A DNA stretch of 64,000 nucleotides from Streptomyces sp. NBC_00775 (GTDB taxonomy: Bacteria > Actinomycetota > Actinomycetes > Streptomycetales > Streptomycetaceae): contig NZ_CP108938.1 in assembly GCF_036347135.1 (NCBI RefSeq), forward strand, positions 8,804,001 through 8,868,000, given 5' to 3'. Positions 55,705-63,635 of the stretch are shown in pieces. A model generated the notes under the pieces. The model searched no databases and was not told the origin of the DNA. It was given only the letters and a program-made list of their open reading frames with translations. The position numbers and the translations under genes are program-made. Positions within the stretch are counted from its first letter, which is position 1, and every line of letters starts with the position of its first letter.

Positions 55705-56208
55705 GTGCCGCATATGACACACGACATGGTCGCCACGCTCCGCCCGCTCCTCGCCGCCGAGGCCTCGGCCGAGGCCTATGCGTCCGGAGCCGAGCAGAGC
55801 GATCTGGAACAGGCCGTCTGGCTGCGCCTCCTGGAGCGACTCGACGCGGGCGGCCCGCCCGTCGACCCGCAGGGGTGGGTGCGCCGCGCCGTACGCTCCG
55901 AGGCCCGCCGCAGCCGCCGTACGGCCCGCATCGAACTGCCCTACGCCGCCGAGCCCGCCGACGACCGCGGGCCCGGCCCCGAGCAGCAGGCGATGACCGC
56001 CGACCGCCGTCGCGCCCTGCACGCCGCGGTGCGCCGGCTGCCCGGCCGCTGCCCGAGCCTGATGGCGGCGCTGCTCGCTCCGGAGGACCTCACCTACCGG
56101 GAGATCGCGGGGGAGTTGGGTATCTCACAGGGCAGTCTTGGTCCGGAACGCTCCAGATGTCTGGGATGTCTGCGTCGATTGCTCGCGGTGGAGGTTGCGG
56201 CCCGCTGA
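55705..56208 (+). CDS. Short sigma-70-family (ECF-like) sigma factor
   Basis: The protein has up to 167 residues. GTG 55705 is the first start, but ATG 55714 or 55726 is more likely because a terminator hairpin ends at 55700. The region-2-like part is weak (EQSDLEQAVWLRLLERLDAG, then DPQGWVRRAVRSEARRSRRT). Region 4 is clear: RRALHAAVRRLPGRCPSLMA, then LTYREIAGELGISQGSLGPE with a helix-turn-helix. No anti-sigma gene is adjacent. Regulon and signal are unknown. It may be translated from readthrough RNA or from a promoter hidden in the preceding gene. Confidence 0.75.
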   Translation: MPHMTHDMVATLRPLLAAEASAEAYASGAEQSDLEQAVWLRLLERLDAGGPPVDPQGWVRRAVRSEARRSRRTARIELPYAAEPADDRGPGPEQQAMTADRRRALHAAVRRLPGRCPSLMAALLAPEDLTYREIAGELGISQGSLGPERSRCLGCLRRLLAVEVAAR

Positions 56209-56266
56209 CGACGGGGATAGGAGTGAGGGACGACCGGCGGAACAGGTGAGCGGGAGGCATGCACAC

Positions 56267-56770
56267 ATGGGCATGAGCGTGACCATCTCGGCGGCGACCG
56301 AGCAGGACGCCGAGCAGATCCTCAAGCTGCAGTACCTCTGCTACCAGAGCGAGGCCGAGCTGTACGGCGACTACGCCATCGAGCCGCTCACGCAGCCGCT
56401 CGACTCCCTCAGGGCGGAACTGGCGGGCGGCACCGTCCTGGTGGCCCGGCTCGGAGAAGAGGTGGTGGCCTCGGTCCGCGGCGCGGTGGACGCCGACGGC
56501 ACGGCCCGCATCAACAAGCTCATCGTCCACCCGCGCATGCAGAGCCACGGCCTCGGCGGACGTCTGCTCGCCGCGATCGAGGCACAACTCGGCGCGGACG
56601 GTGCGGCCAAGTCCTTCCAGCTCTTCACCGGCCACCGCAGCGAGCGCAACCTGCGCCTGTACCGCAAGCACGGCTACGCGCCGGTCTCCCGGGAACAGGT
56701 CGACGAGCGGCTCACCCTGGTGACCCTGGCGAAGGGCGCCGACGCGGGCGCGCTCGCGGCCAGCGCATAG
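56267..56770 (+). CDS. GNAT-family N-acetyltransferase
   Basis: The protein has 167 residues from ATG at 56267, with GGGAGG upstream; the frame is open back to 56138 over the end of the sigma gene. The GNAT core contains EVVASVRGAVDADGTARINK, the CoA motif LIVHPRMQSHGLGGRLLAAI and the late segment FTGHRSERNLRLYRKHGYAP. The substrate is unknown. It follows the sigma factor gene by 58 bases in the same direction and could be co-transcribed with it. Confidence 0.88.
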   Translation: MGMSVTISAATEQDAEQILKLQYLCYQSEAELYGDYAIEPLTQPLDSLRAELAGGTVLVARLGEEVVASVRGAVDADGTARINKLIVHPRMQSHGLGGRLLAAIEAQLGADGAAKSFQLFTGHRSERNLRLYRKHGYAPVSREQVDERLTLVTLAKGADAGALAASA

Positions 56771-56793
56771 CGCTCACCGAGCGGCCGTACGTC

Positions 56794-57240
56794 TTACCGG
56801 GCGGCCGTACGGGCCTTGCGCAGCCAGTACATCGCCGACAGCGGCAGCAGCACCGGGATGAACAGATAGCCCATCCCGTAGTCCGACCACACCGTGGCGT
56901 CGGGGAAGGCGGACGGCTCCACCAGCGTCCAGGTCCCGACGATCAGCACACCCGCGAGCTCGGCGGCGCAGCACATCAGCGCCGCCCTGCGGGCCGTCTC
57001 GCCGCCGCGTACGAGCGAGTACGTGATGAAGCCGTAGACGACACCAGCGACCGCGGACAGCGAGTAGGCGAGCGGCGCCTTGTCGAACTCCGTCGAGATC
57101 TGCACGGCGGACCGCGAGACCGCGCCGACGACCATCACGCCGTACAGCCAGAGCAGCAGCATGCCCGGGCCGCTGATGAGCCGCGTCCGCTTCTTCCGCG
57201 TCTCGCCGGGCGCGATCCCGTTCTCCTCCGTGGCCGTCAT
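56794..57240 (-). CDS. Four-helix integral membrane protein
   Basis: The protein has 148 residues from ATG at 57240, one base after the stop codon of the upstream gene. A charged N-terminus of about 25 residues is followed by four hydrophobic segments (LLLWLYGVMVVGAVSRSAVQ, PLAYSLSAVAGVVYGFITYS, ALMCCAAELAGVLIVGTWTL, GYLFIPVLLPLSAMYWL). It is conserved-looking but without a known function to me. It forms a two-gene operon with the next membrane protein. Confidence 0.78.
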   Translation of the reverse strand: MTATEENGIAPGETRKKRTRLISGPGMLLLWLYGVMVVGAVSRSAVQISTEFDKAPLAYSLSAVAGVVYGFITYSLVRGGETARRAALMCCAAELAGVLIVGTWTLVEPSAFPDATVWSDYGMGYLFIPVLLPLSAMYWLRKARTAAR

Positions 57241-57241
57241 C

Positions 57242-57601
57242 TCAGCCTCCCCAGATGTCATAGAGCCGCACCTCAAGGACGGCGAGGACGATTCCGCCGG
57301 CCGCCACCGTGACCGAACCCCAGCGGGTGCGCTCCGCCAGCGACATGAAGCCCACGGCCGGAACGCACGCGAAGGCGCCGAGCAGATACGCCACGAAGAT
57401 CGTCGTGCCCTGCTCCGCCTTCTCGCCACGCGCCAGCTGCACGATGCCGATCACCAGCTGGACCGCGGCGAGCAGCGACACCACGGCCATGCCGATGAAG
57501 TGCCAGTCCTTCGTGGGCTGATCACGGTAGGCGGCCCAGCCGCACCAGGCGGCGAGCGCGAGCGCGGCGACGGCAGTGGCAACCGTCAGGGCATCAAGCA
57601 T
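57242..57601 (-). CDS. Four-helix small integral membrane protein
   Basis: The 119-residue protein consists almost only of four membrane helices (TVATAVAALALAAWCGWAAY, IGMAVVSLLAAVQLVIGIVQ, TIFVAYLLGAFACVPAVGFM, VTVAAGGIVLAVLEVRLYD). It resembles small actinobacterial membrane proteins without assigned function. The ATG at 57601 begins the operon; the second membrane gene starts one base after its stop, so translation is coupled and the two may form a complex. Confidence 0.78.
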   Translation of the reverse strand: MLDALTVATAVAALALAAWCGWAAYRDQPTKDWHFIGMAVVSLLAAVQLVIGIVQLARGEKAEQGTTIFVAYLLGAFACVPAVGFMSLAERTRWGSVTVAAGGIVLAVLEVRLYDIWGG

Positions 57602-57651
57602 GCCGCGACCCTATTACGGCCCAAAAGACCCGGTGCCCTCGCCCCCGGCCG

Positions 57652-57969
57652 TCAGGCGGTCGCCTCGTCGGCGACGAGCCCGGCGTTCGCGGCCCGCCGC
57701 CACAATGTGTGGTGCCACTCGTTGGCGTCGGACGCGGGCCGGCCGGTGAGCACCGGGTTCGGGCCGGTCTCGATGAGATGCAGCAATGTCCACGCGACGC
57801 CGTAGCAGTCGTCCGGCCCGAAGCAGCCCACCAGCGCTCCGGCTTCCTCGGCCGTGACAGGTCGCGTGATCGCCTCCAACTGCCGCACCCGCCGGTCGAT
57901 CTCGTCCTCGTCGGCGTCCCAGTCGGGCAGCGGCCCGTCGCTCACGAAGGCCTGTACTTCGGGTCTCAT
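57652..57969 (-). CDS. Small conserved-looking protein of unknown function
   Basis: This is a 105-residue acidic protein (MRPEVQAFVSDGPLPDWDAD, then ITRPVTAEEAGALVGCFGPD and CYGVAWTLLHLIETGPNPVL). It looks helical and soluble. The start at ATG 57969 lacks a ribosome-binding site, so a leaderless start or another start is possible. I do not recognise a family. It is divergent from the HAD phosphatase gene, with 64 bases between start codons. Confidence 0.65.
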   Translation of the reverse strand: MRPEVQAFVSDGPLPDWDADEDEIDRRVRQLEAITRPVTAEEAGALVGCFGPDDCYGVAWTLLHLIETGPNPVLTGRPASDANEWHHTLWRRAANAGLVADEATA

Positions 57970-58033
57970 GCCAGGAGGATCGACGCCGGTGGTCCCGTCC
58001 GGCAAGTTCCGGCAGCCCCGTAGGGTCGACGGC

Positions 58034-58681
58034 ATGAAGATCCACGCTGAAGCCCTCCTGTTCGACAACGACGGAACGCTCGTCTCATCCCTGGCGTCGG
58101 TGAACCGGTGCTGGACCCGATGGGCGCGGGAGTACGGCATCACGGCCGAGGACTTCGCCCGGATCGAACTGCACGGCCGGCCCGCCGTCGAGATAGCCGC
58201 CGACCTGCTGCCCGCCGACATCGTCCCGCAGGCCCTCGCGCGCATCGAGCAGCTGGAGGTCGACGACGTACCCGGCGGAGTCCAGGCGCTGCCCGGCACC
58301 CTCGCGCTGCTCGACTCCCTGCCCGCCGAGCGCTGGGCCGTGGTGACCTCCGCCACCCGGCGGCTGGCCGAGGCACGGCTCGACGAAGTCGGCATCCGTC
58401 CCAAGACGATGATCGCCGCCGACGACATCACCCGCGGCAAGCCCGACCCCGAGCCCTACCTCCTCGCCGCCCGCGAACTGGGCGTCGACCCGGCCCGCTG
58501 CGTCGTCTTCGAGGACGCCCCCGCCGGGCTCCAGGCGGGCCGCGCCGCCGGTATGACCACCGTGGCGTTGGCCACAACCCATCAGGCCCACGAGCTGGAC
58601 GCCGACCTCGTGGTCAAGGACCTCTCCGCCCTGTCCGTACTGGTCACGCGTACCGGAGTGGAGATCTCCGCCCGCGACTGA
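58034..58681 (+). CDS. HAD-superfamily phosphatase (subfamily IA)
   Basis: The protein has 215 residues from ATG at 58034. TAGGGT at 58021-58026 is a -10 box seven bases before the ATG, so the mRNA is probably leaderless. Motif I is ALLFDNDGTLVSSLASV with nucleophile Asp and acid Asp, motif II VVTSATRRLAEARL, motif III and IV around AADDITRGKPDPEPYLLAAR and CVVFEDAPAGLQAGRAAGMT. The cap is helical, as in phosphoglycolate or sugar-phosphate phosphatases of the Gph/YniC kind. The substrate cannot be fixed. A very strong hairpin follows the stop by seven bases. Confidence 0.92.
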   Translation: MKIHAEALLFDNDGTLVSSLASVNRCWTRWAREYGITAEDFARIELHGRPAVEIAADLLPADIVPQALARIEQLEVDDVPGGVQALPGTLALLDSLPAERWAVVTSATRRLAEARLDEVGIRPKTMIAADDITRGKPDPEPYLLAARELGVDPARCVVFEDAPAGLQAGRAAGMTTVALATTHQAHELDADLVVKDLSALSVLVTRTGVEISARD

Positions 58682-58688
58682 AAGGCGT

Positions 58689-58719
58689 CCACCACTGTCC
58701 GCATAGCGGACAGTGGTGG
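58689..58719 (+). terminator. Hairpin terminator of the HAD phosphatase gene
   Basis: A perfect 14-bp stem (CCACCACTGTCCGC, 58689-58702, with its complement at 58706-58719) surrounds an ATA loop. It begins seven bases after the HAD stop codon. Confidence 0.85.
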
Positions 58720-58754
58720 CAGGCTCCACCTGTGGTTCTGCTTTACTTGAACCC

Positions 58755-58841
58755 ATGACCACGACGAGCAGCCGCATCCTTGCGACCGAGGCGACCATGA
58801 CGCCCGGTGCTCGTTGTATGTGTCGAATGTGCGCCTTCTAG
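58755..58841 (+). CDS. Cys/Met-rich leader peptide ahead of metNIQ
   Basis: A 28-codon frame reads MTTTSSRILATEATMTPGAR followed by CMCRMCAF and a stop. The C-terminal eight residues hold three Cys and two Met codons (TGT ATG TGT CGA ATG TGC). TTACTT (58743-58748) lies seven bases before the ATG, so the mRNA is probably leaderless. Short frames ending in clustered Cys codons are known as cysteine-sensing attenuators in mycobacteria. Here the downstream operon imports methionine, so ribosome stalling at these codons when Cys or Met is scarce should raise metNIQ expression. The role is inferred from the codons and position. Confidence 0.75.
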   Translation: MTTTSSRILATEATMTPGARCMCRMCAF

Positions 58842-58864
58842 AGGGCCCCTGCACCACCGCCTGA

Positions 58865-58884
58865 TCCCGCGCCCCGAAGCGGGA
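58865..58884 (+). promoter_or_regulatory. Hairpin between the leader peptide and metN
   Basis: TCCCGC (58865-58870) and GCGGGA (58879-58884) form a stem around an 8-base loop, 24 bases after the leader-peptide stop. It is the nearest candidate for the terminator or ribosome-blocking stem that the stalled ribosome would control. GGGCCCC at 58843-58849 could pair in competing ways. The rest of the gap up to 59059 shows no further clear element. Confidence 0.45.
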
Positions 58885-59059
58885 CCGCCGCGCCCTGTGT
58901 CCGTACCGCGTACGTGACCGGGCTGCCCCGCGCACAAGTTCTCCCCCCGGATACCTCCGGTTCCATCGCCACCGCGAGAACCGTGCCGCGTTCCCGACCG
59001 AATGCACCCGTGCCCGGCGCACACCCACGCCCCGCACTCGACAGTGACGGAATACCCCA

Positions 59060-60094
59060 GTGATCACGACAACGGGCCTGACCAAGGTCTACCGCTCGCG
59101 CGGCCGTGAAGTGACCGCCCTCGACGGCGTCGATCTGCACGTCCGCGAAGGCGAGGTGTACGGCGTCATCGGCCAGTCCGGCGCCGGCAAGTCCTCGCTC
59201 ATCCGCTGCGTCAACCTCCTGGAGCGTCCCACCTCCGGCACGGTCACCGTCGCCGGACAGGACCTCACTGCCCTCGCCGGCCGCGGACCGCGCGCGGGCA
59301 GGGAACTCCGCAAGGCGCGCAGCCACATCGGGATGGTCTTCCAGCACTTCAACCTGCTGTCCTCGCGCACCGTCCAGGACAACGTCGAGCTGCCGCTCGA
59401 AATCCTCGGCGTCTCCGGCAAGGAGCGCTCCCGCAAGGCACTCGAACTCCTCGACCTGGTCGGCCTCTCCGACAAGGCCAAGGTCTACCCGGCCCAGCTC
59501 TCCGGCGGCCAGAAGCAGCGCGTCGGCATCGCACGCGCCCTCGCCGGCGACCCGAAGGTGCTGCTCTCCGACGAGGCGACCAGCGCCCTCGACCCGGAGA
59601 CCACCCGCTCCATCCTCCAGCTGCTGCGCGACCTAAACCGGCAGCTGGGCCTGACCGTCCTGCTCATCACCCACGAGATGGACGTCGTCAAGACCATCTG
59701 CGACTCGGCCGCCCTCATGGAGAACGGCCGGATCGTCGAGTCCGGCACCGTCAGCGAACTGCTCGCGACGCCCGGCTCCGAACTGGCCTCCGCGCTCTTC
59801 CCGGTCAGCGGCGACGCCACCGGCGACGACCGCACGGTCATCGACGTCACCTTCCACGGCGAGGCGGCGACCCAGCCCGTCATCTCGCAGCTCTCGCGCA
59901 CGTACAACATCGACATCTCGATCCTCGGCGCCGCGATGGACACCGTCGCGGGCAAGCAGGTCGGCCGGATGCGCATCGAACTGCCCGGCCGCTACGAGGA
60001 CAACGTCGTGCCGATCGGATTCCTGCGCGAGCAGGGCCTGCAGATCGACATTCAGGGCCAGGAGCCCGTACTGGTCAAGGAAGGTGCCAAGTGA
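59060..60094 (+). CDS. metN: Methionine ABC transporter ATP-binding protein
   Basis: The 344-residue ATPase drives methionine uptake by MetNIQ. Walker A is GQSGAGKSSLIRCVNLLERP, the Q loop VFQHFNLLSSRTVQDNVELP, the signature QLSGGQKQRVGIARAL and Walker B VLLSDEATSALDPETTRSIL, with the switch His in LLITHEMDVVKTI. The C-terminal NIL domain (about 265-340, GRMRIELPGRYEDNVVPIGF) binds methionine and inhibits transport when it is abundant. GTG 59060 follows the leader-peptide region. Its stop overlaps metI by four bases. Confidence 0.96.
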   Translation: MITTTGLTKVYRSRGREVTALDGVDLHVREGEVYGVIGQSGAGKSSLIRCVNLLERPTSGTVTVAGQDLTALAGRGPRAGRELRKARSHIGMVFQHFNLLSSRTVQDNVELPLEILGVSGKERSRKALELLDLVGLSDKAKVYPAQLSGGQKQRVGIARALAGDPKVLLSDEATSALDPETTRSILQLLRDLNRQLGLTVLLITHEMDVVKTICDSAALMENGRIVESGTVSELLATPGSELASALFPVSGDATGDDRTVIDVTFHGEAATQPVISQLSRTYNIDISILGAAMDTVAGKQVGRMRIELPGRYEDNVVPIGFLREQGLQIDIQGQEPVLVKEGAK

Positions 60095-60840
60095 CCTGGT
60101 CCGAGATGCAGCCGCTGCTGTCCCAGGCGTGTTGGGACACGCTCTACATGGTCGGCTGGTCCACCCTCATCGCGATCGTCGGCGGTCTCCCGCTCGGCAT
60201 CCTGCTGGTCCTCACCGACCGCGGCGGACTCCTCCAGAACGTCCTCGCGAACAAGGTGATCGGGCAGGTCGTGAACATCGCCCGCTCGATGCCGTTCATC
60301 ATCCTGATGGTCGCGCTGATGAACTTCACGCGCACCATCACGGGTACGACGATCGGCCGCGAGGCCGCCATCGTGCCGCTCGCGATCGGGGCGATCCCGT
60401 TCTTCGCCCGCCTTGTCGAGACGGCTGTCCGCGAAGTGGACGGCGGGCTCGTCGAGGCCGTGCAGTCGATGGGCGGCAACACCTGGACCGTCGTCCGCAA
60501 GGTCCTCGTACCGGAGTCCCTGCCGTCGCTGATCTCCTCCGCGACCACCACGATCGTCGCCCTCATCGGCTACTCGGCGATGGCCGGCACGGTCGGCGCC
60601 GGAGGCCTCGGCGACATCGCGATCCGCTACGGCTACCAGCGCTTCGAGACCGGACTGATGTGGATCACCGTGGCCATCCTCGCCGTGGTCATCTCCGTCA
60701 TCCAGTTCGCCGGCGACTACGCCGCCCGACGACTGCACCGCCGCGGCGGGCACTCCGGTGCCGCGCCGAAGCTGAGGCTGCTCAAGGCCAAGGCCCCCGC
60801 CGCGGAAGCGGCCACGGCCGAGGTGAGCAAGGCCGCCTGA
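60091..60840 (+). CDS. metI: Methionine ABC transporter permease
   Basis: This is a 249-residue membrane protein with five helices, including MVGWSTLIAIVGGLPLGILL and VALIGYSAMAGTVGAGGLGD. The EAA coupling loop VEAVQSMGGNTWTVVRKVLV contacts MetN. A hydrophilic tail of about 35 residues ends the protein. GTG 60091 overlaps the metN stop (GTGA), so the pair is translationally coupled. The binding-protein genes follow. Confidence 0.96.
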   Translation: MTWSEMQPLLSQACWDTLYMVGWSTLIAIVGGLPLGILLVLTDRGGLLQNVLANKVIGQVVNIARSMPFIILMVALMNFTRTITGTTIGREAAIVPLAIGAIPFFARLVETAVREVDGGLVEAVQSMGGNTWTVVRKVLVPESLPSLISSATTTIVALIGYSAMAGTVGAGGLGDIAIRYGYQRFETGLMWITVAILAVVISVIQFAGDYAARRLHRRGGHSGAAPKLRLLKAKAPAAEAATAEVSKAA

Positions 60841-60939
60841 GCCTCCCCCGCGTCTCCCGGCTTCCCACCCGCTTCCCACCCGCAGATTTCCCCGCACCAC
60901 CCAACGCGGGGCGCTCCACCACATGGAAAGGCACTTTTC

Positions 60940-61770
60940 GTGCGTAACACCGCCAAGATCACCACCGCCGTCCTCGCCGCCGGAGCCCTCACCTTCGGGC
61001 TCACCGCCTGCGGCTCGGACAAGGACTCCGCCTCCTCCGACACCAGCGGTCCGCTGATCGTCGCCGCGAGCCCGACCCCGCACGCCGAGATCCTGAACTT
61101 CGTCAAGAAGAACCTGGCGAAGAAGGCGGGCCTCGACCTGGAGGTCAAGGAGTTCACCGACTACGTGACGCCGAACACGGCGACCGAGGACGGCTCCGTG
61201 GGCGCCAACTACTTCCAGAACCAGCCGTACCTCGACGACTTCAACAAGAAGAACGGCACCCACATCGTGCCCGTCGTCACGGTTCACCTGGAGCCGCTCG
61301 GCCTCTACTCCCACAAGGTCAAGAGCGCCGACGCCCTGAAGAGCGGTGCGACGATCGCCGTCCCGAACGACAGCGTCAACGAGGCCCGTGCCCTCAAGCT
61401 GCTCGCAGCCAACGGACTCATCACGCTCAAGGACGGCGCGGGCAACGAAGCGACCCCCGCGGACATCACCAAGAACCCGAAGAACCTCAAGTTCAAGGAG
61501 CTGGAGGCGGCCCAGACCCCGCGCTCCCTGGACGACGTCGACGCCGCGGTGATCAACGGCAACTACGCCATCGAGGCCGACCTCAAGCCCGCCAAGGACG
61601 CCCTCGTCCTGGAGTCCGCGACGAACAACCCGTACGGCAACTTCCTCGCCGTCAAGAAGGGCAACGAGGACGACCCGCGCGTCAAGAAGCTCGCCAAGCT
61701 CCTCACCTCGCGCGAGGTCAAGAAGTTCATCGAGGACAAGTACGCCGGCTCCGTCATCCCGTCCTTCTAG
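60940..61770 (+). CDS. metQ: MetQ-type methionine-binding lipoprotein, copy 1
   Basis: The 276-residue protein has a lipoprotein signal (TTAVLAAGALTFGLTACGSD, lipobox LTAC) and the NlpA/MetQ fold: IVAASPTPHAEILNFVKKNL, KEFTDYVTPNTATEDGSVGA, NYFQNQPYLDDFNKKNGTHI and VAVPNDSVNEARALKLLAAN. It captures methionine (L- or D-, or its sulfoxide) outside the cell for MetNI. The GTG at 60940 is preceded by GGAAAGG. It lies 99 bases after metI and 38 before a paralogue. Confidence 0.95.
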   Translation: MRNTAKITTAVLAAGALTFGLTACGSDKDSASSDTSGPLIVAASPTPHAEILNFVKKNLAKKAGLDLEVKEFTDYVTPNTATEDGSVGANYFQNQPYLDDFNKKNGTHIVPVVTVHLEPLGLYSHKVKSADALKSGATIAVPNDSVNEARALKLLAANGLITLKDGAGNEATPADITKNPKNLKFKELEAAQTPRSLDDVDAAVINGNYAIEADLKPAKDALVLESATNNPYGNFLAVKKGNEDDPRVKKLAKLLTSREVKKFIEDKYAGSVIPSF

Positions 61771-61808
61771 TCGCCGGTCGGTCCAAACGTTCCGAGGGGG
61801 AGAACGCG

Positions 61809-62642
61809 ATGCGCAAGCACGTCATATCCGCGGCGGCCGCCGCACTGGCACTCGGGCTCGGCGTCACCGCCTGTGGCTCGGGCTCGGACTCCGGCGGCGG
61901 GGGTGGTGACGACGACGCCCTGGTCGTCGGCGCCACCGCCGTCCCGGCCGGCGAGGTCCTGTCGTACATCAAGAAGGACCTCGCCGAGAAGGCCGGCCTC
62001 AAGCTGGAGATCAAGGAGTTCACGGACTACGTCCTGCCGAACACCGCGCTCCAGGAGGGCACGCTCGACGCGAACCTGTACCAGAACCAGCCGTTCCTGG
62101 ACGAGTTCAACAAGTCCAAGGGCACCGACCTCGTGTCGGTCGTCAAGGCGTACCTGCCGCCCATGGGCGTGTACTCGAAGAAGATCACGGACATCGCGAA
62201 GCTTGCCGACGGAGCCACCGTCGCCGTGCCGAACGAGACCACCAACGAGGGCCGCGCCCTCAAACTCCTCGCCTCCAAGGGCCTGATCACGCTCAAGGAG
62301 GGGACGGGAACGACCGCGTCCCCGGCGGACATCACGGCCAACCCGAAGCACCTGAAGTTCAAGGAGCTGGACCCCGCTCAGCTGCCGCGCTCGCTCGACG
62401 ACGTGACGGCCGCGGTCATCAACAACAACTACGCCCAGGACGCGGGCCTCAGCCCCGCCCAGGACGCGATCCTCCTGGAGTCCGCGAAGGACAACCCCTA
62501 CGCGAACCTCCTGGCCGTCAAGAAGGGCAACGAGGACGACCCGCGGGTCAAGAAGCTCGCGACGCTTCTCACTTCGTCCGAGGTGAAGAAGTTCATCGAG
62601 GACAAGTACAAGGGCTCGGTCCTGCCGGTCATCTCCGGCTGA
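61809..62642 (+). CDS. metQ: MetQ-type methionine-binding lipoprotein, copy 2
   Basis: This 277-residue paralogue of the preceding gene has lipobox VTAC in AAALALGLGVTACGSGSDSG. It shares the core KEFTDYVLPNTALQEGTLDA, NLYQNQPFLDEFNKSKGTDL and VAVPNETTNEGRALKLLASK and a nearly identical C-terminus (KKGNEDDPRVKKLATLLTSS). ATG 61809 has GAGGGGGAGAA upstream. Having two binding proteins with one transporter suggests different ligands or affinities, for example methionine stereoisomers or sulfoxides. A long terminator hairpin follows. Confidence 0.95.
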   Translation: MRKHVISAAAAALALGLGVTACGSGSDSGGGGGDDDALVVGATAVPAGEVLSYIKKDLAEKAGLKLEIKEFTDYVLPNTALQEGTLDANLYQNQPFLDEFNKSKGTDLVSVVKAYLPPMGVYSKKITDIAKLADGATVAVPNETTNEGRALKLLASKGLITLKEGTGTTASPADITANPKHLKFKELDPAQLPRSLDDVTAAVINNNYAQDAGLSPAQDAILLESAKDNPYANLLAVKKGNEDDPRVKKLATLLTSSEVKKFIEDKYKGSVLPVISG

Positions 62643-62658
62643 CGCCCGCTCCCGTTAC

Positions 62659-62704
62659 CGCACGGGGTCCACTCCATTACCCGGTGTGGACCCCGTTGTG
62701 CGGT
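62659..62704 (+). terminator. Terminator of the metNIQ operon
   Basis: CCGCAC-GGGGTCCAC (62659-62673) pairs with GTGGACCCC (62687-62695) and, after a GTT bulge, GTGCGG (62699-62704). The loop is 13 bases. It starts 17 bases after the second metQ stop. Confidence 0.8.
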
Positions 62705-62791
62705 TCAGTGGTTTCATGCTGCATGCTGGGCAGTTCAGCGGGCCCGACGGTTTCCGAGGGCCCGAAGTCCCCGACGGTTACGGAGCGGCGC

Positions 62792-63430
62792 ATGACGAGC
62801 ACCTTCCCCAACATCTCCATCAGTACGGAGCGGTTGGTCCTGCGCGCGCTCGACGAGGACGACGTACCCGCCCTGGCCGAGATGATGAACGACGAGATGG
62901 TGGCGGCCTGGACGTCGGTGCCCCAGCCCTTCACCGAGGACGGCGCCCGCACCTGGATCACCGAGTACGCGCCCACGGAGCGCGCGGAGGGCCGCGGACT
63001 CGACCTCGCCGTCACCGAGTTCCTCACTCAGCGACTGGTCGGCATCATCCAGCTCGGCAAGACGAACTGGCATGTGCGGTCCACCGAACTCTCGTACATC
63101 ATCGCCCCCTGGGCACGCGGCGAGGGCTACGCCTCCGAGGCGGCGCTCGCCACCGCCCAATGGCTCTTCGGCGACCAGAAGTTCGAGCGCATCGAACTGC
63201 GTACGGCGGCCGACAACACCGCCTCGCAGCAGGTCGCCCAGAAGATCGGCTGCATCAGCGAGGGAGTGCTGCGCAACGCCTGCATAGCGCGCACCCGCAC
63301 CGAGGACGGGACCTGGGTCGACCTGCGCACCGACTTCATCGTGTGGAGCCTGCTGCCGGAGGACCTCGACGGCGTCGGCGAGCAGTTCGCCGACAGCGGC
63401 GGTTTCACGTCGTTCTCCGACTGGAACTGA
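62792..63430 (+). CDS. GNAT-family N-acetyltransferase (RimJ/RimL type)
   Basis: The protein has 212 residues from ATG at 62792, with CGGAG upstream; the frame is open back to 62684 across the terminator. RimJ/L-type features: ISTERLVLRALDEDDVPALA at the start, LAVTEFLTQRLVGIIQLGKT, the CoA-binding IIAPWARGEGYASEAALATA and the late IELRTAADNTASQQVAQKIG. Such enzymes acetylate protein N-termini or small amines; the substrate is unknown. It lies between metNIQ and the cobalamin gene. Confidence 0.9.
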   Translation: MTSTFPNISISTERLVLRALDEDDVPALAEMMNDEMVAAWTSVPQPFTEDGARTWITEYAPTERAEGRGLDLAVTEFLTQRLVGIIQLGKTNWHVRSTELSYIIAPWARGEGYASEAALATAQWLFGDQKFERIELRTAADNTASQQVAQKIGCISEGVLRNACIARTRTEDGTWVDLRTDFIVWSLLPEDLDGVGEQFADSGGFTSFSDWN

Positions 63431-63635
63431 GCACCACGGGAGCCTCACACAGGCGCCCCCGGAGCCACAGGAGTCTTCGGTACGGGCCCCGGAAGCACCG
63501 TGGCGGAATCCGCGGGACCGCTCCCACCCGCCGGAGCCCGTCGCGGCGCCGCCCCGGCCGCACCAGGTACCCTCACGGAGCCCGCCCATGGGCTGCCCCT
63601 GACGACCTGCGAAAACCTTCTGGAGACTGACGACG

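Noticed and set aside
58682..59059. SAM riboswitch ahead of metN
   Set aside because: I could not find the conserved SAM-I or SAM-II core. A Cys/Met leader peptide explains the region better.
63431..63635. Cobalamin riboswitch ahead of the precorrin methyltransferase gene
   Set aside because: No B12-box-like core or long leader is visible in the 205-base gap.
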